From the NCBI RefSeq assembly GCF_021341785.1, contig NZ_JAJTTF010000003.1:124001-188000 (forward strand): 64,000 nucleotides of DNA, in the 5' to 3' direction. Shown piece by piece: positions 34,843 to 41,980 of this stretch. The stretch is from Microbacterium sp. Au-Mic1. Its GTDB lineage: Bacteria > Actinomycetota > Actinomycetes > Actinomycetales > Microbacteriaceae. A program made the translations under genes and the position numbers. Every line of letters begins with the position of its first letter. Within the stretch, counting starts at the first letter, position 1. The notes under the pieces were generated by a model. It was not told the origin of the DNA, did not search any database, and was given only the letters and a program-made list of their open reading frames with translations.

Positions 34843-35265
34843 TCAGGCGGTCGCGGCGCCGGGGCGGATGCTGATCGTGTCCAGCAGGCTGCCGGACAGC
34901 CCGTGCAACCGGCGTTGCATGGAAAGCCCGATGCGCTCCGCCTGCGTCTTGGCGGCGTCGGCGACGGGTCCCTCGTGTCGTCGGTCGACGGTCTCGGTCC
35001 ACAACTGCAGCCATCGGTCGAAGTGCTCCGCGGTGAGGGGCTGCTTCGCGTTCACCGCGGAGTGCAGCGCGAGTGCGTCGCGGCGGTAACCCCCGGACTG
35101 GAACAGCACGCTCTCCCAGAAGTCGCCCATGATCGGCAGGTGGTGCTCGAGGTCCATGTGCGCGACCTCGGTGAAGATCGGACCGATCATCGGATCCTGG
35201 AACGCGGTCTCGTAGAAGGTGCGCACCAGCACGAGGATGTCGTCGCGATCGCGGATGTCGGGCAT
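34843..35265 (-). CDS. Truncated haemoglobin, group III
   Basis: 140 residues with the 2-on-2 globin layout. FYETAFQDPMIGPIF at the N-terminus, FWESVLFQSGGYRR (B-E region), and HFDRWLQLWTETV with the candidate proximal histidine (AEHFDRW). The pattern fits group III trHbs, which bind O2 or NO and are implicated in redox defence; the exact role is unknown. Start ATG has a TACCCT box 6 nt upstream. Its end is next to the 20-bp repeat array. Confidence 0.88.
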   Translation of the reverse strand: MPDIRDRDDILVLVRTFYETAFQDPMIGPIFTEVAHMDLEHHLPIMGDFWESVLFQSGGYRRDALALHSAVNAKQPLTAEHFDRWLQLWTETVDRRHEGPVADAAKTQAERIGLSMQRRLHGLSGSLLDTISIRPGAATA

Positions 35266-35271
35266 GGCTCC

Positions 35272-35277
35272 AGGGTA
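35272..35277 (-). promoter_or_regulatory. -10 box TACCCT of the truncated haemoglobin
   Basis: Minus strand TACCCT, 6 nt (GGAGCC) to ATG 35265. Confidence 0.6.
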
Positions 35278-35391
35278 GGTCGCGGACGGGGCCGCCGGAT
35301 GGTCTCGGCCGGGTTCACGACGAGGCGCAAGCGGTCGGGGATCGAGCGATGCCCGCGCGAGGGCGGCGACGGTCCGGATCTGTCCGGTGGG

Positions 35392-36789
35392 TCAGAACGG
35401 CGCCGGTTCTCGGGCCGGTGGTGGATCCGGGTTCGGTTCGTCGGTGGTGAAGGTGACGGGTGCGGGTGGCCGGTCGATGTAGGTCGCTCCGGTGGGGCTG
35501 GTCCATTCGAGGACTCCGGCGCCGCGTTGTTTCACCTTCCAGGCGGTCTGATGCTTCAACACGTGGTGTCGGCGGCAGAGCCCGCCGAGGTTGCCTTCCT
35601 CGGTGGGTCCGCCGTGGGCGGCGTCAATCGTGTGGTCGAGGTCGTGTGCTGTGGGTGGGAGTCCGCAGGTGGGGAACCGGCATCGGGAGTCGCGGGCGTG
35701 CAGGAGTCGGCGGAGGTCGGTGTTGGGTCGGTACCGGTCGACGGCGAGGATCGCTCCGGTGACCGGGTGGGTGAGGACTCGTTCCCACGCGACCGCATCA
35801 CCGGCGAGGATCCGGGCGGTGTGGGTGTCGATGGGTTGCCCGCCGGCGAGTTCCCCGGGCTGCTCGACACGGATGCCGAATGCGGGGCTGCCCGTGCCGG
35901 TCTCCATCATCGTGAGCACGGGCACGGTGATCTCGACCCGCGCTTGGATCGCCGACAGCAGTCCGTCCGCGGTGTCGTGCCCGGACGGTGCCCCGGTGAG
36001 CAGGGTGTCGGCGCAGAGGTCGGCGCGCAACTGATCGATCGCACGATCATCGGCCGGATCCCCGAGCGCGTCCGCGTCGATGTCGCGTCCCGCGTCGTCT
36101 TTCCCCGCCCGGGTGTTCGCGACGTGGACCGTCCGGGCTTGCTGGGTGAGTCGGTCGTAGATCCCGTCGACGATCGCGGCGGCATGGATGAGGCCGAGCA
36201 TCTTCTGCCCATCGCCGAGGTCCTCCCGCCACACCCGACGCTGTTCTTGCGCCTCCCGGTGCCGTTCGGTCAGGCTGCGCGGGGCGAGGCGTTCCGCGAT
36301 CCGCTCGATCACCCGCTTCACCCGGTGCGGGGTCTCCCCGACGGATGCGGCGACCGCGACCTGCTCGAACGCTCCTCGCGCAGTGTCGTCCAGGCGGGCT
36401 CCGGTGTCTTGGATCTGCCGCACGTGCGCCGGGCTGATCCGCGCCTCGGTGAATGCCTGCATCGTGACCGGGTACCTGTTGACGAGTTCTGCGGCGCGGG
36501 CCATCCGTGCCTGCACGACCCGATCGGACATGTGCAGCACTCCCGCCAACTCCGCCGCGACGGACCGGGATGCGAGCTCCACCGCATCACCCCGCCCGGC
36601 CGGGCCGGCCTCGGCGGCGAGGTGTTCGGCGAAACGCTGCGCGACCGCGAGCTGTGCCTCTCGCACCGCTTGCAGGCGGATGATCGTCGCTTCCGTGTCC
36701 TGCACCATGGACGTCAACGCGGCGAGCACGACGACCGGATCCACCGGGTCCACCCCAGGATTCAGAACCGTGTCGGTCGAGCTCGTCAT
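35392..36789 (-). CDS. DUF222/HNH endonuclease-type protein
   Basis: 465 residues. The N-terminal two-thirds is the helical DUF222 domain (ARMARAAELVNRYP, ISPAHVRQIQDTGARL). The C-terminal HNH nuclease motif is complete: CRFPTCGLPP, then DLDHTIDAAHGG, NLGGLCRRHH and LKHQT. These are multicopy in Actinobacteria (13E12 family in mycobacteria) and have no defined substrate; their multiplicity suggests a mobile or selfish history. ATG 36789 preferred over an in-frame TTG at 36801. The last 30 residues are Pro/Asp/Glu-rich. Confidence 0.88.
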   Translation of the reverse strand: MTSSTDTVLNPGVDPVDPVVVLAALTSMVQDTEATIIRLQAVREAQLAVAQRFAEHLAAEAGPAGRGDAVELASRSVAAELAGVLHMSDRVVQARMARAAELVNRYPVTMQAFTEARISPAHVRQIQDTGARLDDTARGAFEQVAVAASVGETPHRVKRVIERIAERLAPRSLTERHREAQEQRRVWREDLGDGQKMLGLIHAAAIVDGIYDRLTQQARTVHVANTRAGKDDAGRDIDADALGDPADDRAIDQLRADLCADTLLTGAPSGHDTADGLLSAIQARVEITVPVLTMMETGTGSPAFGIRVEQPGELAGGQPIDTHTARILAGDAVAWERVLTHPVTGAILAVDRYRPNTDLRRLLHARDSRCRFPTCGLPPTAHDLDHTIDAAHGGPTEEGNLGGLCRRHHVLKHQTAWKVKQRGAGVLEWTSPTGATYIDRPPAPVTFTTDEPNPDPPPAREPAPF

Positions 36790-36898
36790 ACCCCCATTCA
36801 ACCCGGGGTCACCGACATTCCAGACCCTGAAAGAACCAGATCAGACCGAGAAAAAATCACAAGTAAGTCACGGTTGTCCTGGCAGTCGGATCCTGCCC

Positions 36899-37138
36899 TC
36901 AGGGTGCAAGCGAAGCTACGAAGAACGTCCCTGCCGCGGCAATGAATCCTTTCAGGAACGCGGACACGCACACGATCGTGACGAACCCCAGAAGTAGTCC
37001 CAGGGACCAGCGCTGCTGTTCGCGACTCCCGGGATCGGCCGACCAGTCAGCGAACTGAGGAACTCGAAGAGGATGGACAGTCCTTTCGAGAACCGCCGGT
37101 CCAGCTTCTCCGCGAGCCGGCCGTCTCGTCGTCTTCAT
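36899..37138 (-). CDS. Possible small membrane protein
   Basis: 79 residues from ATG 37138: a charged N-terminal half followed by a hydrophobic C-terminal region (SLGLLLGFVTIVCVSAFLKG and IAAAGTFFVASLAP) likely to span the membrane. It begins 23 nt after the stop of the NTF2-like gene on the same strand. No Shine-Dalgarno and no family recognised. Codon bias is somewhat weaker than for the neighbours, so coding status is uncertain. Confidence 0.4.
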   Translation of the reverse strand: MKTTRRPARGEAGPAVLERTVHPLRVPQFADWSADPGSREQQRWSLGLLLGFVTIVCVSAFLKGFIAAAGTFFVASLAP

Positions 37139-37160
37139 CTGTAGGAAGCATCCCCTCCGT

Positions 37161-37616
37161 CTAGCCGACGATCGGTGCCGCGGCGGCCTCGGCGTTACCC
37201 GCATCGGCCACGATCTTCAGCGCACGTTCGAGGATCTGGAGGTCTTCGACCGTCTCGACCGAGGTCACCTTCCCCCACTTCAGCGTCATGAACTGGAAGA
37301 TGATGTTCTCGTACACCTCGCCGCCGGGGAGCGGCCCGGTCACGCGCGAGCGAACCGCTATCCGGGTGTTCCAGGGTCCGCCGCGCACCAGCACGTCCTG
37401 GACATCGAACCGGGCTCCGGGAAGAAGAGCGAGTGTTCGCTCCCACCACCGGTTCATCGCCTCCTTCGTAACCCGACGCCCGCCCAGCGCGTGGACGCCG
37501 TGGAAGACGTACTCGAAGGGGGAGGCGAGGCCTTCGACCATGGGTGCGTAGTTTCCCGCGTTGATCTGATCGAAGGTGTCGCGCACCTTCTTTCGCACGA
37601 TCATCGAGTAGACCAT
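37161..37616 (-). CDS. NTF2/SnoaL-like domain protein
   Basis: About 151 residues. The cone-shaped NTF2 fold is suggested by a starting helix (VRKKVRDTFDQINAGN), FEYVFHG, then alternating strands (WNTRIAVRSRVTGPLP, VYENIIFQFMTLKWGKVTSVETVED). SnoaL-like proteins include small isomerases, hydrolases and non-catalytic binders; no catalytic Asp/His pair can be fixed. Start uncertain: ATG 37616, ATG 37604 or an upstream TTG at 37658; GGAG lies just before 37616. GC at third positions is lower than average in the flanks, and the region 36790-37790 looks less compact than its surroundings. Confidence 0.75.
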   Translation of the reverse strand: MVYSMIVRKKVRDTFDQINAGNYAPMVEGLASPFEYVFHGVHALGGRRVTKEAMNRWWERTLALLPGARFDVQDVLVRGGPWNTRIAVRSRVTGPLPGGEVYENIIFQFMTLKWGKVTSVETVEDLQILERALKIVADAGNAEAAAAPIVG

Positions 37617-37781
37617 CTCCACATCGTCGGTTGTTCGAGTCGTGTGGATCAAGAGCATTCTTCGATTCGGGCGATCGACGGCGGCCGCACATCCGACGCG
37701 ACCTCAGGCCGCTGTTCGCAGCAGCCGTGCATCGCGAGACCGCCACAGCTCCCTCCCCGCCCGTGCCGTCGAGGCGCACCC

Positions 37782-37787
37782 TAGGCT
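37782..37787 (+). promoter_or_regulatory. -10 box TAGGCT of the MocR regulator
   Basis: TAGGCT, 6 nt (GGATCC) to GTG 37794; identical over 17 nt with the menB promoter at 59251. Confidence 0.65.
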
Positions 37788-37793
37788 GGATCC

Positions 37794-39110
37794 GTGACGG
37801 ACACCGCGATCCAGGGCAGCACGGCGCATGAGATCGCCGACTCGATCCGCGCCCTGATCGGATCCGGCGCGCTCGCTGCGGGGGAGGGACTGCCCACCGT
37901 GCGAGGCCTGGCGGACCGTCTCGGCGTGAACCGCAACACCGTCGCCGCCGCCTACCGGGCGCTCGCCCGTGCCGGCGCCGTGGAGAGCCGCGGTCGTGGT
38001 GGCACCGTGGTCGCGGGGCCCATGCGCACCGAGGAGGAGGGCTTCGCGGCGGAGACCGTGCTGCGCGACCTCGGCAGCGGCAACCCGGATCCCGACCTCC
38101 TGCCGCTGCCCGTGCTCGCCGAGGTCGACCTGCGCACGCCGGCGCTCTACGGCGACGCGCTCATCGACGAGGGCCTGCGCACCTGGGCCACCGGATGGCT
38201 CGCCGCGGCCCAACCGCGTCCGTTCGAGCTGTCCGTGACCTCGGGAGCGGTCGATGCGCTGGAGCGGCTCCTCGTGGCCTCGCTCGCCCATGGCGACGTG
38301 GTCGGGCTCGAGGATCCGTGCTTCCTGTCCAGCATCAACGTGGTCCGGCTCGGCGGATATCGCCCGGTCGGCATCCCCCTCGACGAGGAGGGCATCACCG
38401 TCGCGGGCCTGAGGGCGGCGATCGACGCGGGTGCGCGCACGGTCGTATGCACCCCGCGGGCGCACAACCCCACGGGCATCAGCCTGAGTGCCGAGCGGGC
38501 GGCCGAGTTACGCGCGGTGTTCGCGGAGGCGCCGCACGTGCTCATCATCGAGGACGACCACTACTCGCTGCTCTCGCGACGGCCCTACCACTCGGTGATC
38601 CCCGACGGGCATCCGCGCTGGGCGCTGGTGCGGTCGATGTCGAAGTTCCTCGGTCCGGATCTGCGCCTCGCCCTGCTCGCCTCGGATCCGGACACCGCAG
38701 CCCAACTGCGCACCCGTCTGTCGCCCGGCAAGACCTGGGTGAGCCGGATCCTGCAGCGTGTCGCCGTCGGCATGCTCGACCATCCGGACACGCCCGCCGC
38801 ACTCGAGCGTGCCGGGGCGCACTATGCCGAGCGCGGGGATGCTCTGCGTGCGCTGCTGCGCGAGCGCGGCATCACCGTGCGCGGCGACGACGGCCTGAAC
38901 GTGTGGGTGGAGTGCGGGGCCGACGGCCGCGCCGTGTCCGAGGCGATGATGCGGCGCGGCTGGCTGGTGCGCACGGGCGGCGGATTCCTGCTCGAGCCGG
39001 ATGAGGCCTCGCCGCAGATCCGCCTCACCGCGCACACCCTCGGCGACGCCGAGCTGCGCACGCTCGCCGACGACCTCCGGGCCGCGATCGCCGACGCCCG
39101 ACGGCGCTGA
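37794..39110 (+). CDS. MocR-family regulator (GntR HTH fused to aminotransferase domain)
   Basis: 438 residues. The N-terminal GntR winged HTH (about 10-75: LPTVRGLADRLGVNRNTVAAAYRAL) is joined to a fold-type I aminotransferase-like domain (about 90-435). The PLP-binding lysine is Lys284 in SMSKFLGPD, with AHNPTG (about 223-228) and EDDHYSLL upstream. MocR proteins include PdxR (vitamin B6) and GabR (GABA); no pdx or gab gene is adjacent so the regulon is unknown. GTG start without Shine-Dalgarno. Confidence 0.9.
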   Translation: MTDTAIQGSTAHEIADSIRALIGSGALAAGEGLPTVRGLADRLGVNRNTVAAAYRALARAGAVESRGRGGTVVAGPMRTEEEGFAAETVLRDLGSGNPDPDLLPLPVLAEVDLRTPALYGDALIDEGLRTWATGWLAAAQPRPFELSVTSGAVDALERLLVASLAHGDVVGLEDPCFLSSINVVRLGGYRPVGIPLDEEGITVAGLRAAIDAGARTVVCTPRAHNPTGISLSAERAAELRAVFAEAPHVLIIEDDHYSLLSRRPYHSVIPDGHPRWALVRSMSKFLGPDLRLALLASDPDTAAQLRTRLSPGKTWVSRILQRVAVGMLDHPDTPAALERAGAHYAERGDALRALLRERGITVRGDDGLNVWVECGADGRAVSEAMMRRGWLVRTGGGFLLEPDEASPQIRLTAHTLGDAELRTLADDLRAAIADARRR

Positions 39111-39141
39111 GGGATCCGCGCCGCCGCGCGGTCCCGACCGC

Positions 39142-39206
39142 GAGACTGCATGATCGTCGCGAGACTGCACGACAATCGTGCCGTCTCGCGACGTCAGTGC
39201 AGTCTC
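39142..39206. repeat. Palindromic element 3 (CGAGACTGCA type)
   Basis: Outer arms GAGACTGCA/TGCAGTCTC (39142-39150, 39198-39206), inner GTCGCGAGAC/GTCTCGCGAC (39156-39165, 39183-39192) and a central GCACGA/TCGTGC hairpin. CGAGACTGCA occurs twice in direct orientation and once inverted. Between mocR and menA. Confidence 0.85.
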
Positions 39207-39268
39207 CCGGGAAATGAGACGGGAGGCGACGGCGCGGCCGCGGCGCGGGTGCGGATAGCCGCCGCCGC

Positions 39269-39274
39269 TAGGAT
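39269..39274 (+). promoter_or_regulatory. -10 box TAGGAT of menA
   Basis: TAGGAT, 6 nt to GTG 39281. Confidence 0.6.
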
Positions 39275-39280
39275 TCCTGC

Positions 39281-40264
39281 GTGGCGAACCGCAAGACCAA
39301 GAAGACCGCACCCGCGTCCGCGCGCCCCGTGTCGCGCGCCCGCTCCGGCAACCCCGCGAAGCGTCCGGTCGAGCAGTTGCCGCCGGTCACCCTGGGCGAT
39401 TGGATCGGCGCCGCCCGTCCCCGCACGCTGCCGCTCGCGATCGCCCCGGTGCTGGTCGGCACCGGTGCGGCGCGGCTGGGGGATCCGCAGTTCCACTGGG
39501 TGATCGCGCTGGCGTGCCTCGCTGTCGCCGTGTGCCTGCAGATCGGCGTGAACTTCGCGAACGACTACAGCGACGGCGTGCGCGGCACCGACGCGCACCG
39601 GGTCGGACCGGCCCGTCTCACGGCCTCGGGCCGGGTGAGTGCCAAGAGCGTGCTGTACACGGGCCTCGCCTTCTTCGCGCTCGCCGCGATCGCGGGCCTC
39701 GGCATCACGATCCGCACCCAGCAATGGTGGCTGATCGCGGTCGGCGTGGTGTGCATCGTCGCCGCCTGGTTCTACACCGGCGGGAAGCGCCCCTACGGCT
39801 ACAACGCACTCGGTGAGGTCTTCGTCTTCGTCTTCTTCGGACTGGTCGCCACTCTCGGCACGACCTGGGTGCAGTCGCTGAAGCTTCCGCAGGAGGCGTG
39901 GATCGGCGCCGTCGCGGTCGGGCTCTTCGCGTGCGCGGTGCTGCTGGCCAACAACCTGCGCGACATCGACCAGGACCGCGTCGTGGGCAAGCGCACGCTG
40001 ACCGTCGTGATCGGCAAGAGAGCCACGCAGGTCCTGTACACGCTGTTCGTGATCCTGCCGTTCCTGGCCCTGGTGCTGCTCGCCCTGTTCTACCCGGTCG
40101 CCTGGGTCGGGCTGCTCGCGCTGCTGGCGTTCCTGCCGGCGCTCGTGATCGTGTGGGCGTACCGGGAGCCGAAGGAGCTCGTCGTCGCGCTGGCGCTCAC
40201 CTCGCTCGGCACGCTCGCGTACGCCGGGGCGCTGTTCTGGGCGTTCATCTCGCCCACGGTGTGA
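39281..40264 (+). CDS. menA: 1,4-dihydroxy-2-naphthoate polyprenyltransferase
   Basis: 327 residues, integral membrane UbiA-family prenyltransferase attaching the polyprenyl chain in menaquinone synthesis. First Asp-rich motif NFANDYSDGVRGTD (about 96-109); second LANNLRDIDQDRVVGKRTL (about 222-240). Eight to nine hydrophobic helices. The N-terminal 45 residues are basic and disordered, longer than in most MenA proteins. It precedes the cytochrome c maturation genes, and menC/menB/menE lie 16-21 kb downstream, giving a loose respiratory region. Confidence 0.93.
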   Translation: MANRKTKKTAPASARPVSRARSGNPAKRPVEQLPPVTLGDWIGAARPRTLPLAIAPVLVGTGAARLGDPQFHWVIALACLAVAVCLQIGVNFANDYSDGVRGTDAHRVGPARLTASGRVSAKSVLYTGLAFFALAAIAGLGITIRTQQWWLIAVGVVCIVAAWFYTGGKRPYGYNALGEVFVFVFFGLVATLGTTWVQSLKLPQEAWIGAVAVGLFACAVLLANNLRDIDQDRVVGKRTLTVVIGKRATQVLYTLFVILPFLALVLLALFYPVAWVGLLALLAFLPALVIVWAYREPKELVVALALTSLGTLAYAGALFWAFISPTV

Positions 40265-40330
40265 GCGCTCGGAGTCCGAGCTCGCGATGACCGTCCGGCG
40301 CCCGCCCACCGTGTGCATAGAGTCTTTTCG

Positions 40331-40336
40331 TAGGAT
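40331..40336 (+). promoter_or_regulatory. -10 box TAGGAT of tlpA-like gene
   Basis: TAGGAT, 7 nt to ATG 40344, start of the cytochrome c maturation operon. Confidence 0.6.
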
Positions 40337-40343
40337 TCGGAGC

Positions 40344-41036
40344 ATGCCTCTGAGTTCGTCGCGCCCGTCCGCGTCCACCGGCTCTCTCGGTGAGGCCACT
40401 CTCGGCGACCGGCGGGCCGCACGCTCCTCCCGTCGCTCCCGCCTCACCCGGACCACGGCCGCCGTGCTCGGCGTCGCGCTCGCCGGCGGTCTCGCCGCCT
40501 GCTCGAGCGATCCCGTGGCGGATCAATACCGCAACGGCGACAACAAGGGGTACATCGGCTCCGACGGCATGCGCGTCGAGGAGATCAAGCCGGCCGACCG
40601 CAGCAAGCCGGTGAGCTTCGGCGGCACGCTCGAGAGCGGCAAGAAGTTCAGCAGCACCCAGATCGCGGGCGATGTCACGGTCGTGAACTTCTGGTACGCC
40701 GCCTGCGGGCCCTGCCGGGTCGAGGCGGACGACCTCCAGTCGGTCTGGCAGAAGTTCGACGGCAAGGGCGTCTCGTTCGTGGGCGTCAACACCTACGACC
40801 AGGCCGGCACCGCCACGGCGTTCAACGACAAGTACGGCGTGACCTACCCCAGCATCATCGACGTGAACACCGGTGACGCGAAGCTCGCGTTCGCGGAGGT
40901 CACCTCGATCCAGGCGACGCCCACCACGCTCGTCCTCGACAAGCAGGGCCGCGTGGCCGCGCGCGTGATCGGACCGATCGGCTCGGCCTCCATCCTGGAG
41001 ACCCTGGTCCAGGACGCGCTGGACGAGAAGGCATGA
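40344..41036 (+). CDS. TlpA/ResA-type thiol-disulfide oxidoreductase lipoprotein
   Basis: 230 residues. A basic N-region, hydrophobic helix and lipobox LAAC (50-53) predict a membrane-anchored lipoprotein. The thioredoxin fold carries the redox pair CGPC (121-124) in NFWYAACGPC, with the cis-proline region at SIQATPTTLVL. ResA-like proteins reduce apocytochrome c haem-binding cysteines, using electrons from CcdA; the latter is encoded just downstream. First gene of the tlpA-(small ORF)-ccdA-resB unit. The stop overlaps the start of a 37-codon ORF. Confidence 0.9.
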   Translation: MPLSSSRPSASTGSLGEATLGDRRAARSSRRSRLTRTTAAVLGVALAGGLAACSSDPVADQYRNGDNKGYIGSDGMRVEEIKPADRSKPVSFGGTLESGKKFSSTQIAGDVTVVNFWYAACGPCRVEADDLQSVWQKFDGKGVSFVGVNTYDQAGTATAFNDKYGVTYPSIIDVNTGDAKLAFAEVTSIQATPTTLVLDKQGRVAARVIGPIGSASILETLVQDALDEKA

Positions 41037-41146
41037 GCGCGCGCACACCCCGCACGCCAGTCGACGCGGCGATGTCGGCCCCGGCGGTTCCCGACGTGGC
41101 GACACACGTATCGGCGATTTCCGCCCCGCGGAGGGCGAGGGCGTGA
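41033..41146 (+). CDS. Possible 37-residue small protein linking tlpA and ccdA
   Basis: An open frame that starts with ATG overlapping the tlpA stop (ATGA at 41033-41036) and ends with TGA overlapping the ccdA start (GTGA at 41143-41146). It is the third reading frame and exactly fills the 106-nt gap. The product is Ala/Pro/Arg-rich with no family. It may mainly keep ribosomes on the mRNA for ccdA re-initiation (GGAGG about 9 nt before that GTG). Not known to be made. Confidence 0.45.
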   Translation: MSARTPRTPVDAAMSAPAVPDVATHVSAISAPRRARA

Positions 41147-41904
41147 ACGTCGACGCGATCGTCGGATCCGGCGCCCTCTGGGCGGCCCTTCCGGTGGCCA
41201 TGCTCGCAGGTCTCCTGTCGTTCCTCTCGCCCTGCGTGCTGCCACTCGTGCCCGGCTACCTCGGCTTCGTCGGGGGAGCGGTCGGCGGATCCGCGCCCGC
41301 GCAGGACGGCACGTCCAAGGCACCCACCCGACGCCAGATGGTGCTCGGGGTGCTGCTGTTCATCCTCGGCTTCACGCTGGTGTTCATCCTCATGGCGGTC
41401 GTCGGCGGCACGGCGGGCGTGTTCCTGCTGCGCTGGGGCGATCTGATCACCCGCATCCTCGGCGCGGTCATCATCGTCATGGGCCTCGTCTTCATCGGCG
41501 TCTTCGGCTTCGCGCAGCGCACCGTGCGGATGAACGTGTCCGGCCGCGCCGGCCTCATCGGCGCCCCGCTGCTGGGCATCGCGCTGGGCATCGGCTGGAG
41601 CCCGTGCCTGAGCCCGACGCTGTCTGCGATCGTCGCGCTGTCGGTCAACGTGGGCGACGTGAGCCGTGCCGTCTGGCTCGGAGTCGCCTACTCGCTGGGC
41701 CTCGGGATCCCCTTCCTGCTCGTGGCGTTGGGCTTCGGCTGGGCGACCCGTTCGCTGTCGTTCCTGCGCCGGCACGTGCGGGTCGTGAACATCGTCGGAG
41801 GTGCACTGCTCATCGTGCTGGGGCTGCTCATGGTGACCGGCGTCTGGAAGGCGATCATGTCGAGCATCGGGGCGGTGGTCGGCAGTGTCGAACTCCCGCT
41901 CTGA
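41143..41904 (+). CDS. ccdA: Cytochrome c biogenesis protein CcdA (DsbD-like transmembrane)
   Basis: 253 residues, six transmembrane helices. Redox cysteines are Cys31 in SFLSPCVLPLVPGYLGF and a second in GIGWSPCLSPTLSA, the two that shuttle reductant across the membrane to ResA/TlpA. GTG start with GGAGGGCGAGG upstream. Between tlpA and resB, as in other Actinobacteria with system II cytochrome c maturation. Confidence 0.94.
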   Translation: MNVDAIVGSGALWAALPVAMLAGLLSFLSPCVLPLVPGYLGFVGGAVGGSAPAQDGTSKAPTRRQMVLGVLLFILGFTLVFILMAVVGGTAGVFLLRWGDLITRILGAVIIVMGLVFIGVFGFAQRTVRMNVSGRAGLIGAPLLGIALGIGWSPCLSPTLSAIVALSVNVGDVSRAVWLGVAYSLGLGIPFLLVALGFGWATRSLSFLRRHVRVVNIVGGALLIVLGLLMVTGVWKAIMSSIGAVVGSVELPL

Positions 41905-41980
41905 CTCCCCCGCTGCCGAGGACCGCGACCAGCGCGAGGCATCCGCGACCACGACCCTTCGAGAGCCTCAGGGACCGAGA

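Noticed and set aside
34595..35014. Minus-strand ORF across the 20-bp array
   Set aside because: Its Ser/Arg-rich product only reflects the tandem repeat; 20 is not a multiple of three so the peptide changes frame-wise along the array.
41885..41980. GTG 41885 as the resB start
   Set aside because: Adds a low-complexity segment overlapping ccdA; ATG 41981 has a better ribosome site. Not excluded.
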